Origin: Streptomyces sp. VRA16 Mangrove soil
GTDB lineage: Bacteria; Actinomycetota; Actinomycetes; Streptomycetales; Streptomycetaceae
DNA length: 64,000 nucleotides
Assembly (NCBI RefSeq): GCF_017377775.1
Contig: NZ_JAFVLN010000007.1
Span: 248,001 to 312,000 of the forward strand
Direction of reading: 5' to 3'
In this document: positions 47,444 to 55,679 of the stretch, piece after piece
How positions within the stretch are numbered: position 1 is the stretch's first letter
How the letters are laid out: every line of letters begins with the position of its first letter
Program-made: the position numbers and the translations under genes
The notes under the pieces: model-generated
Seen by the model: only the letters and a program-made list of their open reading frames with translations
Database searches by the model: none
What the model was told of the DNA's origin: nothing

Positions 47444-47788
47444 ATGGGCTGGGTAGTCGACTGGAGTGCGCAGGCGGCCTGCCGCACTACCGATCCGGAC
47501 GAACTGTTCGTTCAAGGAGCAGCGCAGAACCGGGCGAAGGCGGTGTGCACGGGATGTCCCGTGCGGACCGAGTGCCTGGCGGACGCGCTGGACAATCGCG
47601 TCGAGTTCGGCGTGTGGGGTGGCATGACGGAGCGGGAGCGCCGCGCACTGTTGCGCAGGCGTCCGACCGTCACCTCATGGCGCCGGCTGCTTGAGACGGC
47701 GCGTACGGAGTACGAGCGCAGTGCGGGCCTGCTGCCCGCGGAGCTCGACAACGACGAGACGTACGAGAGGTACGCGGCCGTCGGTTAG
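47444..47788 (+). CDS. wblA: WhiB-family iron-sulfur regulator WblA
   Basis: 114 residues from ATG 47444 (GGAGAGGA upstream; an earlier ATG at 47387 would add 19 residues not expected for the family). The four cluster-binding Cys are Cys13, Cys35, Cys38 and Cys44 (CRTTDP; VCTGCPVRTEC). They are followed by the WhiB turn GVWGGMTERERR and the basic ALLRRRP DNA-contact segment. The full sequence and its neighbours (PBP on one side, ArsA-type pair on the other) match WblA of Streptomyces, a regulator that pleiotropically represses antibiotic production and promotes sporulation. Confidence 0.93.
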   Translation: MGWVVDWSAQAACRTTDPDELFVQGAAQNRAKAVCTGCPVRTECLADALDNRVEFGVWGGMTERERRALLRRRPTVTSWRRLLETARTEYERSAGLLPAELDNDETYERYAAVG

Positions 47789-47917
47789 CCGGCGCGCGTC
47801 ACCTGTCGACGCAAGCGACACCGCGTACGCGCGACACGGCGTACGCGACAACACGATGAACGCGACGCGATGAACGCGGCACGCACGTAGGGCACGACGC
47901 CGACACGTGCGTACGGC

Positions 47918-49213
47918 TCACGACGCAGCTCCGGCCGGAGTGCCACCGGCCGCGAGCCGGTCTCCGATGTCCCGGAGGCCCGCCAGGTCGTGCACATCGC
48001 CGGGCAGCGCCGCGACCTCGGTCACGGCGACCTCGGGATGCAGAGCGGTGAAGCGGTCCCGTGTGCGCTGTTCGCGCGCGACCAGCCGCATGCGCTCCGC
48101 GTGCAACCGCAGCAGACCCGCGGTCAGTTGTTCCGTGCTGGGATGTTCCGTGCTGGGGTCCGGGTCCGTGGGGGCCGGCTCCGGACCGGAAGGTGCTTCG
48201 GGAGAAGGTGCCTCGGGAGTGGCACGCCCCTCTTCCTTCCCGTCCGTCTGATCCACAATGCGGCGCTCGTCAAGATTTTCTGCGGCGGCGAGCGCGCGCT
48301 CGGCCGACAGTTGGTCGGCGCCGCTGCCGTGCACCCGGTTGAGCACCAGGCCGGCGAGCGGCATCCGCTCCGCGGCCAGCCGTTCCACGAAGTACGCGGC
48401 CTCGCGCAGCGCGTCCCGCTCGGGCGCCGCGACCACCAGGAACGCCGTGCCGGGCGCCTGGAGGAGCTTGTACGTGGCGTCCGCGCGGGTACGGAAACCG
48501 CCGAACATGGTGTCCATCGCGGCGACGAACGTCTGTACGTCGCGCAGCAGTTGACCGCCGAGCAGCTTGCCCAGCGCGCCGGTCATCATCGACATTCCGA
48601 CGTTCAGGAACTTCATCCCGGCCCGCCCGCCGACCTTCGCGGGGGCCATCAGGACGCGGATCAGCTTGCCGTCGAGGAACGAGCCGAGCCGCTTGGGCGC
48701 GTCCAGGAAGTCGAGCGCCGAGCGCGAGGGTGGCGTGTCGACGACGATCAGGTCCCACTCGTCGCGGGAGCGCAGCTGCCCCAGCTTCTCCATCGCCATG
48801 TACTCCTGCGTGCCCGCGAAGCCCGCCGAGAGCGACTGGTAGAAGGGGTTGCCGAGGATCGCCTCCGCGCGTCCCTTGTCCGCGTGCGCCTCGACGATCT
48901 CGTCGAAGGTGCGCTTCATGTCGAGCATCATGGCGTGCAGCTCGCCGCCGGCGGCCTCTCCCGCGGGGCTGATGCCCTTGACCCGGCGCGGGGTGTTGTC
49001 GAGCGAGTCGATACCCATGGACTGGGCGAGGCGCCGGGCCGGGTCGATGGTCAGCACCACGACCTTGCGGCCGCGCTCGGCGGCCCGCAGGCCGAGCGCC
49101 GCCGCGGTCGTCGTCTTGCCGACGCCGCCCGAGCCGCAGCAGACCACGATGCGGGTGGCCGGGTCGTCGAGCAGCGGGTCGATGTCGAGCGCGCCTTCAG
49201 GGTTCAGCGTCAT
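47918..49213 (-). CDS. ArsA-family ATPase, second of a pair
   Basis: 431 residues. The deviant Walker A is CGSGGVGKTTTAAALGLRAA, the switch is LTIDPARRLAQSMG, and LIVVDTPPSRSALDFL holds the Walker-B Asp. The C-terminal part has a low-complexity acidic insert (TPEAPSPEAPSGPEPAPTDP) and a helical tail. Known: ArsA/Get3-like ATPases load membrane proteins or, in actinobacteria, pair as WhiB-linked heterodimers of unknown cargo. It follows its partner (49226-50185) by 12 nt and runs convergent to wblA. Confidence 0.9.
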   Translation of the reverse strand: MTLNPEGALDIDPLLDDPATRIVVCCGSGGVGKTTTAAALGLRAAERGRKVVVLTIDPARRLAQSMGIDSLDNTPRRVKGISPAGEAAGGELHAMMLDMKRTFDEIVEAHADKGRAEAILGNPFYQSLSAGFAGTQEYMAMEKLGQLRSRDEWDLIVVDTPPSRSALDFLDAPKRLGSFLDGKLIRVLMAPAKVGGRAGMKFLNVGMSMMTGALGKLLGGQLLRDVQTFVAAMDTMFGGFRTRADATYKLLQAPGTAFLVVAAPERDALREAAYFVERLAAERMPLAGLVLNRVHGSGADQLSAERALAAAENLDERRIVDQTDGKEEGRATPEAPSPEAPSGPEPAPTDPDPSTEHPSTEQLTAGLLRLHAERMRLVAREQRTRDRFTALHPEVAVTEVAALPGDVHDLAGLRDIGDRLAAGGTPAGAAS

Positions 49214-49225
49214 CGAAGCGGTCCC

Positions 49226-50185
49226 TCAGATCCCTTGCTGTCGCAGTTCCTCGGCGAGCGTGTACAGGCCCGCGAGGTCCAACCCCTCGGTGAGCAGCGG
49301 CAGTTCGTGCAGCGGCAGCCCGGCCCCGGCGAGCAGCTCGCGCTGGGCGCGTTCGAGCGCGTACCGCTCCGCGTACTCCTCGGCCTGGTCGAGCAGCGGC
49401 CCCACGAGCCGCTTCGCCCCGCTGAGCCCGGCCGCCTTCAGGGCCTCGGTGACCCCGGGTGCGACGGACGGGGAACGGGTCAGTGCCAGGGCGGGTTCCC
49501 CCAGGAGCGCGGGCCGCACCATGTTCACCATGATCCGTCCCACCGGGAGCTTCGCGGCGCGCAGCTCGGCGACCCCGTCGAGGGTCTCCTGCACCGGCAT
49601 CTCCTCCAGGAGCGTCACCAAGTGCACCGCCGTCTCGGGGGACTTGATGACCCGCATGACCGCCTGCGCCTGATTGTGTATCGGCCCTATCTTGGCGAGC
49701 CCGGCCACCTCGTCGTTCACGTTGAGGAAGCGGGTGATGCGGCCGGTGGGCGGGGCGTCCATGACGATGTAGTCGTACGCGTACCGCCCCTGCTTGTCCT
49801 TGCGCCGGACCGCCTCGCACGCCTTGCCGGTCAGGAGTACGTCCCTGAGGCCCGGCGCGATGGTCGTGGCGAAGTCGATCGCGCCCAGCTTCTTCAGGGC
49901 GCGGCCCGCGCCGCCCAGCTTGTAGAACATCTGGAGGTAGTCCAGAAGCGCCAGTTCGGGGTCGATGGCGAGCGCGTACACCTCGCCCCCGCCGGGCGCG
50001 ACGGCGATCTTCCGCTCCTCGTAGGGAAGCGCTTCGGTCTCAAAGAGCTGCGCGATGCCCTGTCTGCCCTCCACCTCCACCAGGAGAGTGCGCTTGCCCT
50101 CGGTCGCGAGGGCGAGCGCGAGTGCGGCGGCGACCGTGGTCTTTCCGGTACCGCCCTTGCCGCTGACGACCTGGAGCCTGCTCAC
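49226..50185 (-). CDS. ArsA-family ATPase, first of a pair
   Basis: 319 residues from GTG 50185. Walker A is VVSGKGGTGKTTVAAALALA, switch-like residues are VEVEGRQGIAQLFE, and YIVMDAPPTGRITRFLNV carries the second nucleotide motif. No metal-binding Cys triad of arsenite pumps is present, so it is unlikely to be an arsenite ATPase. It is co-transcribed with the larger partner and divergent from the DUF4177 gene. Pairs like this are always next to wblA in Streptomyces, as far as I recall. Confidence 0.9.
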   Translation of the reverse strand: MSRLQVVSGKGGTGKTTVAAALALALATEGKRTLLVEVEGRQGIAQLFETEALPYEERKIAVAPGGGEVYALAIDPELALLDYLQMFYKLGGAGRALKKLGAIDFATTIAPGLRDVLLTGKACEAVRRKDKQGRYAYDYIVMDAPPTGRITRFLNVNDEVAGLAKIGPIHNQAQAVMRVIKSPETAVHLVTLLEEMPVQETLDGVAELRAAKLPVGRIMVNMVRPALLGEPALALTRSPSVAPGVTEALKAAGLSGAKRLVGPLLDQAEEYAERYALERAQRELLAGAGLPLHELPLLTEGLDLAGLYTLAEELRQQGI

Positions 50186-50270
50186 GTATTCGAGCGTAAC
50201 CAGTACGCGGCCCGATCACGCAGCAGCCTCCGGAACGACGCACCACAGTTCGGCGGCTACAGTCGCCCTC

Positions 50271-50435
50271 ATGGCAAAGAAGTGGGAATACGCGACGGTG
50301 CCGCTCCTGGTGCACGCGACGAAGCAGATCCTGGACACCTGGGGCGAGGACGGCTGGGAGCTCGTCCAGGTCGTGCCCGGGCCGAACAATCCCGAGCAGC
50401 TGGTGGCGTACCTGAAGCGCGAGAAGAACGCGTGA
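50271..50435 (+). CDS. DUF4177 small protein
   Basis: 54 residues (KKWEYATVPLLVHATKQILD, then TWGEDGWELVQVVPG), the complete DUF4177 beta-alpha-beta domain. Its stop overlaps the start of the RidA-like gene (GTGA), so they are co-translated. Role unknown. Confidence 0.88.
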   Translation: MAKKWEYATVPLLVHATKQILDTWGEDGWELVQVVPGPNNPEQLVAYLKREKNA

Positions 50436-50905
50436 GCGGCCAGGTCGAGGCGCGCATCGCCGAGCTCGGTCTGACGCTGCCGCCGGTGGTCCCGCCGGTC
50501 GCCGCGTACCAGCCCGCGGTGCGGTCCGGTGTGTACGTGTACACGGCCGGGCAGCTTCCGATGGTCGACGGCAAGCTCTCGCTGACCGGCAAGGTCGGCG
50601 CCGAGGTCACCGCCGAGGAGGCCAAGGAACTGGCCGCCACCTGCGCGCTGAACGCGCTGGCCGCGGTGAAGTCCGTCGCCGGTGACCTGGACCGCATCGC
50701 GCGTGTCGTGAAGGTCGTCGGCTTCGTCGCCTCGGCCAGCGACTTCACCGGGCAGCCGGGCGTCATCAACGGCGCCAGCGAGCTGCTCGGCGCGGTCCTC
50801 GGCGACAAGGGCGTGCACGCCCGCAGCGCCGTGGGTGTCGCGGTGCTGCCGCTGGACGCGCCGGTCGAGGTGGAGATCCAGGTGGAGCTCACCCCCGAGG
50901 ACTGA
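50432..50905 (+). CDS. RidA-family protein
   Basis: 157 residues from GTG 50432. The YjgF/RidA fold shows in GVYVYTAGQLPMVDGKLSLT, EEAKELAATCALNALAAVKS, and VVKVVGFVASASDFTGQPGV. The C-terminal RSAVGVAVLPLDAPVEVEIQ carries the conserved Arg that binds the imine carboxylate in true RidA (R-x-A-V-G-V). Known: deaminates reactive 2-aminoacrylate-type imines. A strong terminator follows. Confidence 0.88.
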   Translation: MSGQVEARIAELGLTLPPVVPPVAAYQPAVRSGVYVYTAGQLPMVDGKLSLTGKVGAEVTAEEAKELAATCALNALAAVKSVAGDLDRIARVVKVVGFVASASDFTGQPGVINGASELLGAVLGDKGVHARSAVGVAVLPLDAPVEVEIQVELTPED

Positions 50906-50928
50906 GCGGACCGGGTCCCGTACGCGTA

Positions 50929-50968
50929 CGAGAGGCCGCCCCCGATCTTCGTCGGGGGCGGCCTCTCG
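50929..50968 (+). terminator. strong hairpin after the RidA-like gene
   Basis: A perfect 17-bp stem (50929-50945 / 50952-50968) with loop TCTTCG. Confidence 0.85.
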
Positions 50969-51000
50969 AACATCCACGCCAGTCGGGATAGCCTCCGGCC

Positions 51001-51873
51001 ATGTCCAACGGCCAGTGGTACCCCCCGGAGTGGCCGGAACGCATCCGCGCGCTCGCCGCCGGCACGCTCACGCCCGCGACGCCGCGCCGCGCGGCCACGG
51101 TGATGCTGCTCAGGGACGCGACGGGCCCGGACGGCCTCGAAGTCCACATGCTCCGCAGACGGACGTCGATGCAGTTCGCGGCCGGTGCCTACGCCTACCC
51201 CGGCGGCGGCGTCGACCCGCGCGACGACGACCGGCAGGTGCGCTGGGCGGGCCCCTCCCGCGAGGTGTGGGCCGAGCGGCTGGGCGTGCCGTCGCGAGAG
51301 GCGCAGGCGATCGTCTGCGCCGCGGTGCGCGAGACGTTCGAGGAGGCGGGCGTGCTGCTCGCGGGCCCCACCCCGGACACCGTCGTGGACGACACGACCG
51401 GCGCGCAGTGGCAGGCGGCCCGGCAGGCGCTGATCGACCGCGAGCTGTCCTTCGCCGAGTTCCTGGAACAGCGCGGCCTGGTGCTGCGCTCCGACCTGCT
51501 CGGCGCGTGGGCGCGCTGGATCACCCCCGAGTTCGAGCCGCGCCGCTACGACACCTGGTTCTTCGCCGCCGCGCTCCCCGCGGGCCAGCGCACCAGCGAC
51601 GACTCCTCCGAGGCCGACCGCACGGTGTGGATCCGGCCAGGCCGGGCCGCGTCCGCGTACGACCAGGGCGAGCTGACGATGATGCCGCCCACCATCGCGA
51701 CGCTGCGCACCCTGGCCGCCTACGGCTCGGCGGCCGACGCCCTCGCCGGTGCGACGGGCCGCGACCTGACCCCCGTACTGGCCCGAGCCCGCCTGGAAGA
51801 GGGCGCGCTGGTGCTGTCCTGGCCGGGGCACGACGAGTTCACCAAGCACATTCCGACCGGCGGGAGCGCGTGA
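51001..51873 (+). CDS. NUDIX hydrolase (NUDT19-like)
   Basis: 290 residues. A core strand ATVMLLRDATGPDGLEVHML leads to the region AYAYPGGGVDPRD. The NUDIX helix follows as AAVRETFEEAGVLLAG after an insert of about 40 residues, an arrangement seen in NUDT19/peroxisomal CoA hydrolase-like proteins. Catalytic Glu residues in RETFEEAG are kept. It probably hydrolyses a CoA or nucleotide diphosphate. The next gene begins within 3 nt of its stop. Confidence 0.88.
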   Translation: MSNGQWYPPEWPERIRALAAGTLTPATPRRAATVMLLRDATGPDGLEVHMLRRRTSMQFAAGAYAYPGGGVDPRDDDRQVRWAGPSREVWAERLGVPSREAQAIVCAAVRETFEEAGVLLAGPTPDTVVDDTTGAQWQAARQALIDRELSFAEFLEQRGLVLRSDLLGAWARWITPEFEPRRYDTWFFAAALPAGQRTSDDSSEADRTVWIRPGRAASAYDQGELTMMPPTIATLRTLAAYGSAADALAGATGRDLTPVLARARLEEGALVLSWPGHDEFTKHIPTGGSA

Positions 51874-51875
51874 CG

Positions 51876-52706
51876 ATGACCGAAGCAGCCGCCCTGCCGG
51901 GGCAGCCGCGGGGCGGGGTGCTCTCCGGCCCCGCCACCGCCCGCGCCGTGAACGTGCTGGCGCCCAACGCGTCGGCGATGACCCTCGACGGCACCAACAC
52001 CTGGATCGTGGCCGAACCCGACAGCGAGCTCGCCGTCGTGATCGACCCGGGCCCGCTGGACGACGCCCACCTCACGCACGTGATCGCCACCGCCGAGAAG
52101 GCCGGCAAGCGCGTCGCGCTCACCCTCCTCACGCACGGGCACCCCGACCATGCCGAAGGGGCCGGCCGGTTCGCCGAGTTGACCGGGACGAAGGTGCGCG
52201 CGCTCGACCCGGCGCTGCGGCTCGGCGACGAGGGCCTGGCGGCCGGGGACGTGGTGACGACGGGCGGCCTGGAGATGCGGGTCGTCCCCACCCCGGGCCA
52301 CACCGCCGACTCGCTCTGCTTCCATCTCCCCGCCGACCGGGCCGTGTTGACCGGCGACACCATTCTCGGCCGGGGCACGACGGTGGTCGCGCACCCGGAC
52401 GGCCGCCTCGGCGACTACCTGGACTCGCTGCGCCGCCTCAGGTCGCTCACGGTCGACGACGGCGTCCACACGGTGCTGCCCGGCCACGGCCCGGTGCTGG
52501 AGGACGCGCAGGGCGCCGTCGAGTTCTACCTCGCCCACCGCGCCCACCGGCTCGCGCAGGTGGAGACCGCCGTCGAGAGCGGGTACGCGACGTCGTCCGA
52601 GGTCGTGGCGCACGTGTACGCGGACGTGGACCGCTCGCTGTGGCCGGCGGCCGAGCTGTCCGTCCTGGCCCAGCTCGACTACCTGCGCGAACACGGCCTG
52701 ATCTGA
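51876..52706 (+). CDS. MBL-fold hydrolase (LACTB2-like)
   Basis: 276 residues from ATG 51876; GTG 51870 overlapping the upstream stop is an alternative. The metal motif is LLTHGHPDHAEGA (H-x-H-x-D-H), with PTPGHTADSLCFHL, LTGDTILGRG and LPGHGPVLED supplying the remaining ligands. The C-terminal helical part (HRAHRLAQVETAVESGYATS, VHVY-like tail) resembles LACTB2 endoribonuclease-type proteins. Likely operon partner of the NUDIX gene. Confidence 0.88.
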   Translation: MTEAAALPGQPRGGVLSGPATARAVNVLAPNASAMTLDGTNTWIVAEPDSELAVVIDPGPLDDAHLTHVIATAEKAGKRVALTLLTHGHPDHAEGAGRFAELTGTKVRALDPALRLGDEGLAAGDVVTTGGLEMRVVPTPGHTADSLCFHLPADRAVLTGDTILGRGTTVVAHPDGRLGDYLDSLRRLRSLTVDDGVHTVLPGHGPVLEDAQGAVEFYLAHRAHRLAQVETAVESGYATSSEVVAHVYADVDRSLWPAAELSVLAQLDYLREHGLI

Positions 52707-52758
52707 TCGGTCTGATCTGACCGGCTGGATCTGACCGGCTGGATCCGACCGGCCGGAT

Positions 52759-52792
52759 CGGCAGCGGCCCGGTCGGAACCGGCCCGCTGCCG
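52759..52792. terminator. hairpin between convergent genes
   Basis: A 15-bp stem with one mismatch (52759-52773 / 52778-52792) serves the MBL gene and the ECF sigma gene. It is preceded by a short tandem repeat of GATCTGACCGGCTG units (52713-52755). Confidence 0.7.
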
Positions 52793-52795
52793 GGT

Positions 52796-53686
52796 CTACG
52801 CCTCGGGCCAGTCGATGTTCAGGGCGGCGATCCGGGCCGGGTCGGTGATGATGTCGACCCCGACGACCTTGCCGTCGCGGAACGTGAAGGCGCCGATGGT
52901 GGCGATCTTGCCGTTCGGCACGGACACCATGCCCAGGGAGTCGCCCACGAACGCCGGGAAGGTGACCGGGGCCATCCGCCCGTACAGCGCGGCCTGACCG
53001 GCGACCTCCAGGGCGCCGCGCATCAGCAGCGACGCGGCTCCCGGGCCCTGGTCGACGCGGAGCAGCACGTCCGGGTCGAGGAGTTCGAGCAGCGCCTCGA
53101 AGTCACCGGCGCGGGAGGCCGCCAGCCAGGCGTCGACGACCACCCGCTGCCGGGCGATGTCGGTGTCGGGCGCGGGAGCCTGCCCCTGGACGCGACGCCG
53201 GGCCCGGCTGGCCAGCTGCCGGGTCGCGGCCGGGGTGCGCTCCACGATCGGGGCCAGGTCCTCGAACGGCACCGCGAACATGTCGTGCAGCACGAACGCC
53301 AGCCGCTCGGCGGGCGCCAGCGTGTCGAGCACGACGAGCAGCGCGAGCCCCACCGAGTCGGCGAGCTCGGCCTCGTGCACCGGGTCGGCGGGCCGCACCA
53401 CCGGATCGGGCAGCCGCACCTCGTCCCCCGACTCGACCTCGAACGGTTCCTCGCGCCGCGTGCTCCTGGCCCGCAGCATGTCGAGACAGATCCGCCCGAC
53501 GACGGTCGTCAGCCACCCGCTCAGGTTCCGCACGTCGTCCGCGTCGGCCCGCTGCAGCCGCAGCCAGCCCTCCTGGACCGCGTCCTCCGCCTCGTTGAGC
53601 GATCCGAGCATCCGGTACGCCACGGACCGCAGCCGTCCGCGCTCCGCCTCGAAACGCGCGGCCAGGTCGTCGGCCTGTGTGGTCAT
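52796..53686 (-). CDS. ECF sigma factor with SnoaL-like C-terminal domain (SigJ/ECF41 type)
   Basis: 296 residues from ATG 53686. Sigma region 2 is RLRSVAYRMLGSLNEAEDAV, QEGWLRLQ; sigma region 4 is LAPAERLAFVLHDMFAVPFE, DLAPIVERTPAATRQLASRA. The fused C-terminal domain of about 110 residues (VVDAWLAASRAGDFEALLEL, LDPDVLLRVD) is SnoaL-like and ends with DIITDPARIAAL, where ECF41 members have an N-P-D-K-L type motif. Known: that domain regulates the sigma activity from within. Its start overlaps the stop of the nucleotidyltransferase gene (ATGA), so the two are coupled. Confidence 0.9.
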   Translation of the reverse strand: MTTQADDLAARFEAERGRLRSVAYRMLGSLNEAEDAVQEGWLRLQRADADDVRNLSGWLTTVVGRICLDMLRARSTRREEPFEVESGDEVRLPDPVVRPADPVHEAELADSVGLALLVVLDTLAPAERLAFVLHDMFAVPFEDLAPIVERTPAATRQLASRARRRVQGQAPAPDTDIARQRVVVDAWLAASRAGDFEALLELLDPDVLLRVDQGPGAASLLMRGALEVAGQAALYGRMAPVTFPAFVGDSLGMVSVPNGKIATIGAFTFRDGKVVGVDIITDPARIAALNIDWPEA

Positions 53687-54522
53687 CGTTCGCTTCCTCC
53701 CCAGGTGACGCCTTCGGCGCCTTTGATGCCGTGCACGCGCGCGTACTCGCCCGCGAGCCACGGCCCGAGCTCTTCGGTGTACGTCGACAGGGCGGCCGCC
53801 TCCCCGGTCGGCTCATGGGCCGCCCCGGCCGCCTCCCGTACGCGTCCGGCCCACTCCGTATCGCCGTGGTACTCCCCGAACACCGCGGCCATCTCCTGCA
53901 GATCGCTGGTCCAGCCGTTCCAGCGGGGCATGACGAGGGTGAAGGCGGTGCGCACGAGATGCCGGGCCAGGCGCCGCTGGAGCGCGCGCCGCTCGTCGTC
54001 GGTGCGGGCCGCCGCGCACTGCTCCCGCCAGCGGGGCAGGCGCGCGGCCAGGTCCCCGTTGGTCTCGCGGGCGAGGAGGGACGTGGGCCGGTAGCGCGGC
54101 AGGTATTCGGCCAGGTCCTCGCCGAGCAGCGGGGTGCACAGACAGGCCACGAACCAGCCCATGTCGTACGTCTCGGCCTCGCTCAGCAGCCGCTGCCGCC
54201 CGAAGACGAGGGTGCCCACCCCGGCGACCTGGGCGAACTCCTTGTCGAGCGCGGCGTCGAGCATCCGGGCGTCCGCGCGGTCGGCCTCGGTGGGCGCGGC
54301 GCGCAGGACGAGCAGGAGGTCGAGGTCGGAGCGGCCGGGGCGGGCGGTGCCGCGGGGCACGGACCCGTACAGGTACGCGCCGCTCAGACGGGCCCCGAAG
54401 ACGTCGAGCAGCCGGTCACGGGCGGCGGCCACGACAGGGCGGAACGGTTCCTCGATGCGGCCCAGAGAGCCCTCGCGCGCGATGTATCCCTGGGGGTCGA
54501 GCCCACGGTTCGGATCGGCCAT
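53683..54522 (-). CDS. nucleotidyltransferase-domain protein
   Basis: 279 residues from ATG 54522. The pol-beta-type nucleotidyltransferase motif is LYGSVPRGTARPGRSDLDLL (G-S-x10-D-x-D). A helical C-terminal part with HLVRTAFTLVMPRWNGWTSD resembles aminoglycoside-adenylyltransferase-like proteins. Substrate unknown. It is translated just before the ECF sigma gene with a 4-nt overlap, so it may belong to the same regulon. It is separated from crp by 125 bp. Confidence 0.82.
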   Translation of the reverse strand: MADPNRGLDPQGYIAREGSLGRIEEPFRPVVAAARDRLLDVFGARLSGAYLYGSVPRGTARPGRSDLDLLLVLRAAPTEADRADARMLDAALDKEFAQVAGVGTLVFGRQRLLSEAETYDMGWFVACLCTPLLGEDLAEYLPRYRPTSLLARETNGDLAARLPRWREQCAAARTDDERRALQRRLARHLVRTAFTLVMPRWNGWTSDLQEMAAVFGEYHGDTEWAGRVREAAGAAHEPTGEAAALSTYTEELGPWLAGEYARVHGIKGAEGVTWGGSER

Positions 54523-54647
54523 GGGGTAACTGTGCAGGGAAGAGGGGCGTACAGCACGGTATTTCCGCGTTCCGACGACGACGGGTCCCGCCGCGGTGTG
54601 CGGCGGGACCCGTCCTCGTACAGCTTCTGCGCGTGCGGCGTCCGTGA

Positions 54648-55322
54648 TCAGCGCGAACGCTTGGCGAGCCGCTCGACGTCGAGCAGGATCACGGCCCGCG
54701 CCTCCAGGCGCAGCCAGCCGCGGCCCGCGAAGTCCGCCAGCGCCTTGTTCACCGTCTCGCGGGAGGCGCCGACCAGCTGGGCCAGCTCCTCCTGCGTGAG
54801 GTCGTGCACGACGTGGATGCCCTCCTCGGACTGCACGCCGAAGCGGCGCGAAAGGTCGAGCAGCGCGCGGGCGACACGGCCCGGCACGTCCGAGAAGACC
54901 AGGTCGGACATCTGGTCGTTGGTCTTGCGCAGGCGCCGGGCGACGGCGCGCAGCAGGGCGGCGGCCACCTCGGGTCGTGCGTTGAGCCACGGCTGGAGGT
55001 CGCCGTGGCCGAGGCCCAGCAGCTTCACCTCGGTCAGCGCGCTGGCGGTCGCGGTACGCGGTCCGGGGTCGAACAGCGACAGCTCACCGATGAGCTCGCC
55101 GGGTCCGAGGACGGCCAGCATGTTCTCGCGGCCGTCGGGGGAGGTGCGGTGGAGCTTCACCTTGCCCTCGGTGACCACGTACAGGCGGTCGCCGGGGTCG
55201 CCCTCGTGGAACAGGGCGTCGCCGCGTGCGAGGGTCACCTCACTCATGGAGGCGCGGAGCTCCGCGGCCTGCTCGTCATCGAGCGCCGCGAAGAGCGGGG
55301 CGCGCCGCAGAACGTCGTCCAC
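54648..55322 (-). CDS. crp: cAMP receptor protein Crp
   Basis: 224 residues from GTG 55322. The cyclic-nucleotide domain is residues about 5-120 (GDALFHEGDPGDRLYVVTEG, the phosphate cassette GELIGELSLFDPGPRTATAS). The C-terminal winged helix is LTQEELAQLVGASRETVNKA, LADFAGRGWLRLE. The sequence is nearly identical, from memory, to S. coelicolor SCO3571 of the same length, which controls germination, development and antibiotic production. A GTG-N6-GNCAC Crp-box-like site lies 89 bp upstream, which suggests autoregulation. Confidence 0.95.
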   Translation of the reverse strand: MDDVLRRAPLFAALDDEQAAELRASMSEVTLARGDALFHEGDPGDRLYVVTEGKVKLHRTSPDGRENMLAVLGPGELIGELSLFDPGPRTATASALTEVKLLGLGHGDLQPWLNARPEVAAALLRAVARRLRKTNDQMSDLVFSDVPGRVARALLDLSRRFGVQSEEGIHVVHDLTQEELAQLVGASRETVNKALADFAGRGWLRLEARAVILLDVERLAKRSR

Positions 55323-55679
55323 GAGTTTCTCTCCTATGTCGCCTGCAGTGGGGGGAACAACAGTCGGGAAGGGTATTTCCCGTTCCCCATTTTGCCGGAC
55401 GGTCCAAACAGTGTGATCAGTCACTCAGCTACAAGTCTGCCGCACCTGCGTCACAACCCGAGGGGGAGGGGGCCAATCGGGGGCCGATCCGACGGCTCCA
55501 CGGCGGATGTCGGTGCCGGGCTTTAGGCTGGCCGGGTGTCCAAAAAGCCGGTGAGAGCGCAGGCAGAGGGGGCTGGGGCGATGTCGGCCGACCATGATTC
55601 CGCTGTGGGCGAACAAGCCCGAAAGAACCCCGTGCCCTGCGCCGTTCCGGGTTCCGCACAGGGGAAGGCCGCATAGTCG
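55323..55679. promoter_or_regulatory. divergent region between crp and nth, with Crp-box-like site
   Basis: About 357 bp without a gene. At 55411-55424 GTG-TGATCA-GTCAC matches the motif GTG(N6)GNCAC remembered for Streptomyces Crp. The rest shows no gene or strong hairpin. Confidence 0.6.

Noticed and set aside
47990..50905. 971-residue plus-strand open frame
   Set aside because: Only its last about 157 codons are real (the RidA-like gene). The rest is antisense to the two ArsA-family genes.
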